64,000 nucleotides of DNA. Source: Acidovorax sp. Lineage in GTDB: Bacteria; Pseudomonadota; Gammaproteobacteria; Burkholderiales; Burkholderiaceae_C. A model generated the notes under the pieces. The model had not been told where the DNA came from. It was given only the letters and a program-made list of their open reading frames with translations, and did no database searches. Made by a program: the position numbers and the translations under genes. The DNA lies in assembly GCF_027492855.1 (NCBI RefSeq), contig NZ_JAPUDY010000047.1, positions 16,370 to 80,369 of the forward strand, in the 5' to 3' direction. Shown piece by piece: positions 43,258 through 51,641 of the stretch (position 1 is its first letter; the number at the start of each line of letters is the position of its first letter).

Positions 43258-44427
43258 ATGACCCCACTGGAGCGCCGCTCCAGCGTCAGCCTGGCCCTCA
43301 TCTTTGCGCTGCGGATGCTGGGCCTGTTCCTGGTGCTGCCCGTGTTCGCACTGGAAGCACGCAAGTATCCCGGCGGCGACGACCCAGCGCTGGTGGGGTT
43401 GGCCATGGGTATCTACGGCCTTACGCAGGCGGTGCTGCAGTTGCCGCTGGGCATGGCCTCCGACCGCTTTGGGCGAAAGCGCGTGATCGTATTCGGCCTG
43501 CTGGTGTTTGCGGCGGGCAGCCTGCTGGCTGCGCTGGCCGATTCACTCACCGGGCTGCTGCTGGGCCGCGCGCTGCAGGGCGCGGGCGCTGTGTCGGCCG
43601 CAGTGACGGCCCTCTTGGCCGACCAAACGCGCGATGCGGTGCGCACCAAGGCCATGGCACTGGTGGGCGGCAGCATCGGCCTGATGTTTGCCGTGGCGCT
43701 GGTGCTGGCGCCTGTGCTCACCGCCCACATTGGGCTGGCGGGGCTGTTCGGCCTGACCTGTGCGCTGGCTCTGGCCGGGGTGGCGGTGGTGGTGTGGTGG
43801 GTGCCCGCCGAACCCGCGCAGCACCAAAACGCACCCCGGGGGCGGCTGGCCGAGGTGTGGGCCCAGCCAGACCTGCTGCGCCTGAACCTGGGCGTGTTCG
43901 TGCTGCACACCGTGCAGCTGTCCATGTGGGTGGCCGTGCCCGCCATGCTGGTGCAGGCAGGGCTTGCCAAAGATCTCCATTGGCAGGTGTACCTGCCTGC
44001 GGTTGTGCTGTCGTTCGTGGCCATGGGCGGCTTGTTTGCACTGGAGCGCGCCGGGCGCCTGCGCGCTGCCCTGCTGGGGGCCATTGCGCTGGTGCTGGTG
44101 GTGCAGGCGGGGCTGGGCCTGCTGGCAGCCAGCGGCCTCTCAGCCTCGCTGTGGGTGCTGGGGCCGCTGCTTTTTCTGTTTTTCTGCGGGTTCAACGCGC
44201 TGGAGGCCAGCCAGCCCAGCCTGGTGTCGCGCATGGCGCCCGCTCATGTGCGCGGCGCCGCGCTGGGCAGCTACAACACCTTGCAGTCGCTGGGCCTGTT
44301 TGCGGGCGGCGCCCTGGGTGGTGCCCTGGTGAAGTGGGCAGGCGCGCCCGGTCTTTTTGCTGTGACCACCGGGCTCACTGCCCTGTGGCTGGTGCTGACC
44401 TGGCCGCTGCGGCCCGTGGGGCGCTGA
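43258..44427 (+). CDS. MFS transporter (YajR-like)
   Basis: The 389-residue product shows twelve hydrophobic segments. The MFS signature in loop 2 is PLGMASDRFGRKRVIVFG, and the first helix carries LALIFALRMLGLFLVLPVFAL. A proton-driven drug or metabolite efflux role is typical, but no substrate can be stated. ATG 43258 (MTPLERRSS) is preferred over a GTG 51 bases upstream. It lies just before ssb on the same strand, an arrangement I recall as common in Comamonadaceae. Confidence 0.85.
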   Translation: MTPLERRSSVSLALIFALRMLGLFLVLPVFALEARKYPGGDDPALVGLAMGIYGLTQAVLQLPLGMASDRFGRKRVIVFGLLVFAAGSLLAALADSLTGLLLGRALQGAGAVSAAVTALLADQTRDAVRTKAMALVGGSIGLMFAVALVLAPVLTAHIGLAGLFGLTCALALAGVAVVVWWVPAEPAQHQNAPRGRLAEVWAQPDLLRLNLGVFVLHTVQLSMWVAVPAMLVQAGLAKDLHWQVYLPAVVLSFVAMGGLFALERAGRLRAALLGAIALVLVVQAGLGLLAASGLSASLWVLGPLLFLFFCGFNALEASQPSLVSRMAPAHVRGAALGSYNTLQSLGLFAGGALGGALVKWAGAPGLFAVTTGLTALWLVLTWPLRPVGR

Positions 44428-44535
44428 GCTGCGGGGGCTTCCATTGCCCACCGGTTACGGCACAATGGCGCGTTTGGCGCCCGGAAACGCCCCTAAATCC
44501 GGCGCTTTGTTCCCCTTTTAGACAAAGACTGCACC

Positions 44536-45099
44536 ATGGCATCCGTAAACAAAGTCATCATCGTCGGCAACCTGGGCCGCGACCCCGAAATGCGCACCTT
44601 CCCCAGTGGCGACCAGGTGGCCAACGTGACGATTGCCACCACCGACAAGTGGAAAGACAAACAAACCGGTGAGATGAAGGAAGCCACCGAGTGGCACCGC
44701 GTGGTCTTCAACGGCCGCCTGGCCGAAATCGCCGGCCAGTACCTGCGCAAGGGCTCGCAGGTCTATGTGGAAGGCAGCCTGCGCACCCGCAAGTGGACCG
44801 ATCAGAGCGGTGTGGAGAAATACAGCACCGAAATCCGCGCCGACCAGATGCAGATGCTCGGCAGCCGCCAGGGCATGGGCGGTGGCGGCCAAGGGGGTGG
44901 CGGCCAGCAAGGCGGCGGCTACGACGACGGTGGCGGCTATGGCAGCGGTGACAACGGTGGCGGCTATGAGGCCCCCCGCCGCGCCGCACCCCAGGCACGC
45001 CCCCCAGCGCCCGCACCACGCCCGGCACCAGCGCCCGCAGCCCAGGCGCCCCGTGCTGCCTCGGGTTTCGACGATATGGACGACGACATCCCGTTCTGA
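44536..45099 (+). CDS. ssb: Single-stranded DNA-binding protein
   Basis: The 187-residue protein opens with the OB fold ([20 protein letters not shown], then [20 protein letters not shown]). It continues with a long Gly-rich linker and an Ala/Pro region, and ends with the acidic tip DDDIPF that docks replication and repair partners. It coats single-stranded DNA in replication, recombination and repair. A good hairpin terminator lies about 25 bases after the stop. Confidence 0.96.
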   Translation: MASVNKVIIVGNLGRDPEMRTFPSGDQVANVTIATTDKWKDKQTGEMKEATEWHRVVFNGRLAEIAGQYLRKGSQVYVEGSLRTRKWTDQSGVEKYSTEIRADQMQMLGSRQGMGGGGQGGGGQQGGGYDDGGGYGSGDNGGGYEAPRRAAPQARPPAPAPRPAPAPAAQAPRAASGFDDMDDDIPF

Positions 45100-45123
45100 G
45101 TCTTCCAGGGATTTTTCGCCATG

Positions 45124-45158
45124 AAAGGTCTGCTCCCGAAAAGGGGTGGACCTTTTTT
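45124..45158 (+). terminator. Rho-independent terminator after ssb
   Basis: An outer stem AAAGGTC / GACCTTT encloses an inner stem CTCCC / GGGG, followed by a run of six T. The position and orientation suit termination of ssb. Confidence 0.85.
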
Positions 45159-45195
45159 CATGTGGCAAATAATTATTTGATCAAATTGCTCCCTA

Positions 45196-45224
45196 TCGCT
45201 TGATTGACGTGCATTTTAAGCTAT
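45196..45224. repeat. TCGCTT-N17-AGCTAT element, copy 11
   Basis: The first box has one change, the second is perfect, and the spacing is 17. A TATAGC arm follows. It lies in the AT-rich gap between ssb and the lipoprotein gene. Confidence 0.75.
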
Positions 45225-45433
45225 ATTTTTTATAGCAAAATACACATCACCGCAGAACTGCTCCCGCCCACGCAGCTATCGTGCCTCGCACCGACTGCTG
45301 GCACAATGGAACTGGCATGGGAGCCCATGCGACCGCCCGTGCCTGATAGAGATGGCGCGGCCCCATGCAACGGGGTGCCACGGCGGGTTCTCGACAAATT
45401 TCCATCCATCAGCCACTGACCCTTTTTCTGTCC

Positions 45434-47074
45434 ATGATGCGCAAATATTCCTGGCTTTCCTTGACCTTTGCGGCGCTGCTCGCCAGTTGCGGCGGTGGCT
45501 CCGACGGCGAAGACGTGGGCCCCGCTCCGGGCGTGCAGCAGTATCCCGGCGGTGTGTGGGAAGGAACCGTCGGCACCGGCGCGGCACAGCGCCAAGTGGT
45601 GGGCTATATCGACCCGGGCCCGCAGGGCACAGGCGGCGAGTTCTACCTGGCGCGCGAAGCGCCGGGCGCCGCTGGTTTCGACGCCATCTACGGCCGTCTG
45701 AATGTCAAGGTCACGGCGGTGGTGGCCACCGGGGTCACGTATTTCTCGGTGCAGGACGGCAAGTTCGCCACGGGCTTGACGCTGCGCGGCACGGCATCGA
45801 ACAGCGGCAAGATCGGCCGCACGGACGCCATCAGCGGCAACTACAGCGACCCGGTGCAAACCGCCGCCGCCTCGGGCGCCGTGGTGCCGCTGAAACTCTC
45901 GTACAGCAGCCTGAACTTCCACCCGGCAAGCGCCAGCCTGATCGAGGGCACCTACCGCGGCACAGGCGTGTTTGGCGGTGGGTGGGTGCTCACAGTCACC
46001 CCCCGTGGCCAGCTCTCGGGCCGCATCGGCGGCTGCTTGGTAACGGGCACAGCCACACCACGTGCGGCAGACTCACCCCTGTACTCGCTCACGCTGAACC
46101 TCTCGGGCGACAGCGCCGCCTGCGGGGCCTCCGGCACCCAGCAGTCGGGCATTGCTGTGCTGCGGTTCGACGCTGCAGGCGTGCCCAACGGCATCTGGGC
46201 GTTCACGCGCAATGCCACGGGCACCGACAACACCTACACCCTCAATGGCATCGCCGACCCGCGCACCACGGTGCCGCCTTCGGCCACGCCGCTGTCCGTG
46301 GCGGGCAACTGGCAGGGCTCGTTCACGCTGCCGTCGGGCGTGGTGGGCGACACCTCCGTCTGGGGCAGTGTGCTCCCTGATGGCGGCCTGTTCTTCTATA
46401 CCAACAGCAGCATTGATCACAACGCGCTGTATGGCCGCCTCATCCGCTATGAAAACAATGCCACGAACAACCGTTTCGTGACCGCCAGCGATGGGGTGTT
46501 CTTCAACCGCCTGCTGGCCAACACCGGCGCCTATAGCGAGGCCGTGCTGATCGACGGCACGCTGCAAAGCAACAGCGGCTCCAGCACGGCCAACCTGTTC
46601 AGCGGCACCTTCAGCTATCCCACGCAGCCGGGCGGCTTCCCCACCCGTTTCAGCGTCATGCCCGACCCCCTGTATGCCCTGCCTGCGGGCAAGGTGCCGA
46701 CCACGGCCCTGATTGCCCACACCTACAAGATGGCGGGCGCCGGGTTTGGCGGCGACACGACGACACTCACGGTGTTTGCCGATGGCGCGATCACGGGCCT
46801 CACCTCCAGCGGCTGCGAAGTCGCTGGCAAGCTCCTCGGTGAACTCGGCAGCGGCCTGAACCTGTACCGCGTCGAAGCATTTGGCTACCTCAACAGTCCC
46901 AATGCGCCCATCACCTGTGGCCTGGCATCCGGCCCGTCACAGTCCGGGTCGGCCTCGGCGCAGTTCGATGCCAATGGCAATGTGATTGGCTTGCGCATTC
47001 TGACGGCCGGCCTGTCGGTGGCCGGGACGCGCGCACACACCGTGTTCGTGGGCGCCAAGCAATCTGCGCCTTAA
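45434..47074 (+). CDS. Large lipoprotein of unknown function with duplicated domain
   Basis: The 546-residue product begins with a lipoprotein signal (MMRKYSWLSLTFAALLASCGGG; Cys is the lipidation site). The mature part seems to contain two related beta-rich units, each opening with a G-x-W-x-G-[ST] motif (GVWEGTVG near residue 43 and GNWQGSFT near residue 275), followed by long runs of strands and GTYRGTG or SGTFSYP blocks. I recognise no named family. The gene stands alone and ends against the cellulose operon with a shared terminator between. Confidence 0.75.
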   Translation: MMRKYSWLSLTFAALLASCGGGSDGEDVGPAPGVQQYPGGVWEGTVGTGAAQRQVVGYIDPGPQGTGGEFYLAREAPGAAGFDAIYGRLNVKVTAVVATGVTYFSVQDGKFATGLTLRGTASNSGKIGRTDAISGNYSDPVQTAAASGAVVPLKLSYSSLNFHPASASLIEGTYRGTGVFGGGWVLTVTPRGQLSGRIGGCLVTGTATPRAADSPLYSLTLNLSGDSAACGASGTQQSGIAVLRFDAAGVPNGIWAFTRNATGTDNTYTLNGIADPRTTVPPSATPLSVAGNWQGSFTLPSGVVGDTSVWGSVLPDGGLFFYTNSSIDHNALYGRLIRYENNATNNRFVTASDGVFFNRLLANTGAYSEAVLIDGTLQSNSGSSTANLFSGTFSYPTQPGGFPTRFSVMPDPLYALPAGKVPTTALIAHTYKMAGAGFGGDTTTLTVFADGAITGLTSSGCEVAGKLLGELGSGLNLYRVEAFGYLNSPNAPITCGLASGPSQSGSASAQFDANGNVIGLRILTAGLSVAGTRAHTVFVGAKQSAP

Positions 47075-47144
47075 GCAAAAAGGCACCGCCATTGAGCCTA
47101 CCGCCCCACCGCACGACAACAGGCGGGGCGGCAGATACATACAC

Positions 47145-47190
47145 AAAAAAAAGGCCCGCTGCACGGTGTGTGCAGCGGGCCTTTTCTTTG
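47145..47190. terminator. Strong bidirectional terminator between the lipoprotein gene and bcsC
   Basis: A perfect 12-bp stem GGCCCGCTGCAC / GTGCAGCGGGCC with a five-base loop (GGTGT) is flanked by an A-run on the left and a T-run on the right. It can terminate transcription from both converging genes. Confidence 0.9.
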
Positions 47191-47213
47191 GCCAAAGCGC
47201 GTGGACGAGCGCC

Positions 47214-50200
47214 TCAGTTCGTGGCGTAGGGTGAGCGCAGTGGGTTCACCGGGAATATCTGCAACCCGTTGTAAGGCTGGAAGGCATAACGCACATACAG
47301 CCCGCCCACGAATTCGCGGTAGTTGCGCGCATTGTTAAACGACAGGTGTCCCCCTACGAACACCTGGGGATGCATCTGGTACTCCATGGCCGCGCCCAGG
47401 TTGTAGCCCAGGCCCGTGTGCGACTGGCCGGGGTAGGTGGCCGTAGCACCGGTTTCGCCAAACGCCAGCGCATCGGCGGCCGCCAGCGCCGCAGACGCCT
47501 GCCGTGATGGGCTGTTGGGGAAGTAGGGGGCGGCATCTTCCTTGAAATACTGCACGCCCAGCGAGCCTTTGAGCTGGTAAGACAGGCGGCCATTGCGCTG
47601 CGCCCACTCGACGGGGATACCGAACGAGAGGAACTGCTGCGGGCTGAAATACCCGCCGTGGCCCGCCGTGAAGTAGCGCAGGTTGCGCTGGTACGACAGC
47701 CCCGTGAAGCTCAGGCCCGCCGTGAGGTCTGCATCCGAAGTGCGGTGCACATGCCAATACATGCCCCCACCGAGTTCGGCGCGCGCATTGCTGCGCACCC
47801 GCGTTCCCGTAAGGCCATGCAGGGCACCATAGCCATACACGCCCAGCTCGCCATCGTCCCAGGTCAGATCGGCACGCCCCCCTGTGGCCGACACGCCACC
47901 CCAGCGGTCGCCGGTGCGGGCATCGCGGGCCCCGGCGAACGACAGCAGGCTGTCGGTCACAGGCCGGCGCGACAGATCCACCGACATGGTCAGTTGGTCG
48001 TTGATGGGCATGCGGTATCGCACGCCACCCGTCACATCCGCCTGGCCAAAACCGAGTGGCGTGCTGCCGATATCGACCTTGAGCCCGCCGGACTCATAGC
48101 CCACGCTCAATCCAACGCCGCTGTCGGTTTGCGATCCAGGCGCGCGCCCGGGCATGTCCAGCGCCGCGACCGGGCCACCGCCGAACCGGCTGATGGTTCC
48201 GTAGGACGAGCCCGGCGATCCGGCGCTCGCGCCGGTTGGAGTCACTCCGAGGATCAAGTGGCCGTCACCCACGCTCATCTTGAGCTGCACCGGGGCCTCG
48301 ATCTCGGAGAGCTGGCTCATGCCCGCTTCGCCCTGGCGCGCACGCGCCGTGACGCCGACCGAGAAGGTGGTGATCTGGCTTTGTTGCACTTCGCGCAGTT
48401 CGTCACGCACGGTGCGTGGCCGTGCGGGGTCTGGCACGGTGCCCAACGTGCCCGCCGTGGCCCACGCGGATGGCTGTGGGGCCATGGCGGGAGCCCACTG
48501 CGCCTGCTGCACAGGGGGCTGCGCAGCGGCATAGCCCGCATAGGCCTGCACTGGCGCGATGTAGCCTGCGGCCGCGTTGGGTTGCGCTGGCAAGGCCGCC
48601 GGAGCGTAGTTGGACGAAGAGGTGGGCGCGGCAATGCTCCCAGCAGCCGGCGCCACCGGAGCCTGGCGCTGCACCGATGCGGGGGCCGTTGCAGCGCCGC
48701 GCCGCGTCGTCGCAGGCGGCGACGCCGTCTTTTGGGCGGCGGGCGCAGGAGCGACGGCTTCCGGGTAGTAGTTCGCAGGCGTCGGCGGCGGGGGCTGCAC
48801 CAGCATCTGCTGCGGCGGTGCGAACCGGCTGGCCCCTGCGGGGTCTGGAATATAGAGCCCCGCCGGTGCGTTGTTGCGCGCCACCGGCTGCGGCGCATAT
48901 TGCATGGGCGTATAGCCCAGGGGTGCACGGGCCACAGAGGCTGACGACGACGCCGTCGGGACCGCCAGGCCTGCACCGCTCATCCGCTGCATGCCTGTGG
49001 CACGCTGCGCAAACGGGTTGCCCGACCGGGCAGGGCCTGCCGCCACCCCGCTGGCCGCCAGCACCGCGTCCCGCTGAGTATTCTCTGCCGCCACGGCTGC
49101 TGTGAAAAATTCAGTGGCCTTGGTGTTCTTGCCCTGTGCTCGGTAGAGCCGCCCTGCGGCGGTCAGCACCTCGGGGTCGCGGGGAGCGCGCGCCAATGCC
49201 ACGGACAGCAGCGACTCCGCATAGCCGTAGTCTTTGGTCCCGGTGGCCATGGCTGCGGTCTGCAGGATCAGGGAGATGTCGTTGGGCGACTTTTCCAGCA
49301 ACCGCGCATACAGCGCCTGCGCCTGGGCGTAGTCGTTGTTGGCCGCATACATGCGGGCCAGGGCCATCATGACCTGGGGGTCCTCGGGAGACTCGGCCAG
49401 CAGCGGGGCCAGCGTGTCGTAGGCCGCGACCAGGTCGCCCGCTTCGCGCAGGCCATCGGCCTGGCGCACGATGTAGGCGCGGCGAATATCGGCAAAGCTG
49501 CGGCGCTCGCGCTCGCTCATGGGTGCCGTTTGCAACTGGCGCAGGATGCCTGCCAGCTCCACATCCTGTTGGGTTTTGAGCAAGGTGGCCGCGTACTGCA
49601 GCCGCAGGCCCACATCAGGCCGGGGCGTGCGCGCCAGCACCTGGCGCACCATGCCCAGCGCACGCTGGGGGTCGCCCGCGTCGGCATAGGCCAGCGCCAA
49701 TGCGCCCAACAATTCGGTGTCCTGCGTGGCGAAGGATTCCGCCTGGGCCAAGGCGGCCAGCGCCTCAGGGCGTCGGCCCTCCGCCGCCAGGGCCGAAGCA
49801 GCCTGGGCCTGCACATGCACCCACACGCGCTTTTGCAGCGCCGCGATGTCGCGCGTGCGGTGCTTTTCGGGAATGCGGTCCAAGAGGGCCAGTGCCCCCG
49901 GCCAGTCGCTGGCTTCGGAAGCCAGCAACGCGCTGGCATACAGCGCCTCGGGCATGTTGGGGTTGGACAGCAGCAGGCCATCCATCACGCCACGGGCTTC
50001 GGCCACGGCGCCCATGCGCAAGTACAGGCGCGCCAGATCAAGGCGCACCCAGGGGCTGGCCGGGTCGTTGAGCAATGCATCTTCCAGCGCCGTGCGCGCG
50101 GCGGCGATATCGCCCCGCTCCGTGGCGGCACGGGCCTGGCCCAGGGCCTGCGAGGCGCGCAGGCGGCCCAAAGCGCCGACCTTTTCCTGCTGCGAGGGCG

Positions 50201-51557
50201 AGAGTTTTTCGACCAGTGCCAATGCCTCGGCGGCCTTGTTGTTTTGCGCCAGCACGCCGACCAATCCGCGCACGGCATCCGGGTTGTCCGATTGACGGGC
50301 CAGCACCCGCCGGTAGGCGGCCTCGGCGGCGTCGTACTGCCCACTTTCCACGAGCAGATCGGCCAGATCGGTTTCCGCCGTCAATTCGGACGGGTTCAGG
50401 CGCACCGCCTGCTCCAACGTGCGCCGGGCAGCGGCCGTATCGCCGCGCTCACGCTCGCTGGTGGCCTGCTCGACCAGGCTCCAGTAGGTGGCGCTCTCCA
50501 GCGCCTGTTTCCAACGGCCCGCCGAGCCCGCACGCGAAGCGCGCTCCAGCAAGCCGCGCGCTTCGGCAAAACGCTCCTGGCGCAGCCGCAGAATGCCCAG
50601 TCCGCCCAGTGCATCGCCGTCGCTTGGACGCGATTCGAGCACGCTCTGGAACGCGGCCTCGGCGGCGTCCAATTCGCCATCGTCCAGCGACTGGAAACCG
50701 GCAGTGGTGCGCAGACGTAGCGGGTCTCCCCCCGTAGGACGGCTGGGGTTCTGAGCCTGCTTTTGCAGGTTCTGCGCCTGTACCAGCCGTGTCTGCACCG
50801 CCGTATCGCCAGGGTGGGCGCGCAAGAACTCCTGGTACAGCGGAATGTCGGCCGAACGGGTTCCGGTCCAGGCCAGTGCCTTGCGCCAGCTTTCGGTGGC
50901 GGCCTTGCCAACGTCGGGACGCTCAGCCAAACGCGCAAGCTGGGTGATGCCCTCGCGGCGCGTGGACTCGCGGTAGGTGAGGTGCTGGGCCAGGGCCAGG
51001 GCAATCTGCGGGTCTTCTTGCGATTCTTGCGCCATGCGGCTCAGTCCACGGCGGGCCTCATCCCAGCCGCCAGCGGTGGCCCCCAGGGTCTGGTAGTACT
51101 CCAGCGCCAACGGGCCAGTGGGAGCGCGGTCCCCCAGTGCGGCCTGGTAGGTGCTCAGCGCCTGGCTGGCCTGGCCGCTGCGGGCCTGCTGGCGCGCGGT
51201 TTCGATCTGAGGCCCGCTGCGCCCCATGCGGATGGATTCCTGCAGTCGGCTTACTAGCGGGCTGCTCGGGTGCGCGGCCTGCAACTGGTTGAGGTAGCGC
51301 TGTGCGCCCTCAGGGCGCTGGGCCTTCAGCTCCACCAGCGCCATGCCATAGAGCGCCTGGGCGTTCTTGGGGTTGATGCGCAGCAGCTTCTGCCAGGCTT
51401 CCCCAGCCCGGTCGGTGTCGCCACGCTCCTGCCAGTATTGCCCTTGGTCCAGCAGGGTTTGCTCGGCTCCGGTCTGCGCCCAGGCCGCAGCAGGCGCCAT
51501 CAGCGAGGCCAGCAGCCCCATGGCGAGTGTGTGGTGACGACGACGTTTGGAGGACAT
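47214..51557 (-). CDS. bcsC: Cellulose synthase outer-membrane subunit BcsC (TPR + beta barrel)
   Basis: The 1447-residue protein has a signal peptide (LLASLMAPAAAWAQ), a long N-terminal series of TPR repeats (about residues 30-850), a low-complexity Pro/Ala/Gln-rich segment (about 880-1080), and a C-terminal BcsC domain that forms the outer-membrane barrel and ends FQPYNGLQIFPVNP. In cellulose secretion the TPR region spans the periplasm and the barrel exports the glucan. It ends the bcs operon, 84 bases after bcsB. The unstructured insert is longer than I would expect. Confidence 0.92.
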   Translation of the reverse strand: MSSKRRRHHTLAMGLLASLMAPAAAWAQTGAEQTLLDQGQYWQERGDTDRAGEAWQKLLRINPKNAQALYGMALVELKAQRPEGAQRYLNQLQAAHPSSPLVSRLQESIRMGRSGPQIETARQQARSGQASQALSTYQAALGDRAPTGPLALEYYQTLGATAGGWDEARRGLSRMAQESQEDPQIALALAQHLTYRESTRREGITQLARLAERPDVGKAATESWRKALAWTGTRSADIPLYQEFLRAHPGDTAVQTRLVQAQNLQKQAQNPSRPTGGDPLRLRTTAGFQSLDDGELDAAEAAFQSVLESRPSDGDALGGLGILRLRQERFAEARGLLERASRAGSAGRWKQALESATYWSLVEQATSERERGDTAAARRTLEQAVRLNPSELTAETDLADLLVESGQYDAAEAAYRRVLARQSDNPDAVRGLVGVLAQNNKAAEALALVEKLSPSQQEKVGALGRLRASQALGQARAATERGDIAAARTALEDALLNDPASPWVRLDLARLYLRMGAVAEARGVMDGLLLSNPNMPEALYASALLASEASDWPGALALLDRIPEKHRTRDIAALQKRVWVHVQAQAASALAAEGRRPEALAALAQAESFATQDTELLGALALAYADAGDPQRALGMVRQVLARTPRPDVGLRLQYAATLLKTQQDVELAGILRQLQTAPMSERERRSFADIRRAYIVRQADGLREAGDLVAAYDTLAPLLAESPEDPQVMMALARMYAANNDYAQAQALYARLLEKSPNDISLILQTAAMATGTKDYGYAESLLSVALARAPRDPEVLTAAGRLYRAQGKNTKATEFFTAAVAAENTQRDAVLAASGVAAGPARSGNPFAQRATGMQRMSGAGLAVPTASSSASVARAPLGYTPMQYAPQPVARNNAPAGLYIPDPAGASRFAPPQQMLVQPPPPTPANYYPEAVAPAPAAQKTASPPATTRRGAATAPASVQRQAPVAPAAGSIAAPTSSSNYAPAALPAQPNAAAGYIAPVQAYAGYAAAQPPVQQAQWAPAMAPQPSAWATAGTLGTVPDPARPRTVRDELREVQQSQITTFSVGVTARARQGEAGMSQLSEIEAPVQLKMSVGDGHLILGVTPTGASAGSPGSSYGTISRFGGGPVAALDMPGRAPGSQTDSGVGLSVGYESGGLKVDIGSTPLGFGQADVTGGVRYRMPINDQLTMSVDLSRRPVTDSLLSFAGARDARTGDRWGGVSATGGRADLTWDDGELGVYGYGALHGLTGTRVRSNARAELGGGMYWHVHRTSDADLTAGLSFTGLSYQRNLRYFTAGHGGYFSPQQFLSFGIPVEWAQRNGRLSYQLKGSLGVQYFKEDAAPYFPNSPSRQASAALAAADALAFGETGATATYPGQSHTGLGYNLGAAMEYQMHPQVFVGGHLSFNNARNYREFVGGLYVRYAFQPYNGLQIFPVNPLRSPYATN

Positions 51558-51641
51558 GCCTTCCTTCTCCCTGCGAGGCTCCCGGCCGCTAAGGCGGCCA
51601 GGAATGTGTTGCGTGACTCAGAAAAATCGGGCGCGCGGCCT

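Noticed and set aside
45275-45280. Another AGCTAT near the lipoprotein gene as a thirteenth repeat copy
   Set aside because: No GCGCTT-like box lies 17 bases upstream.
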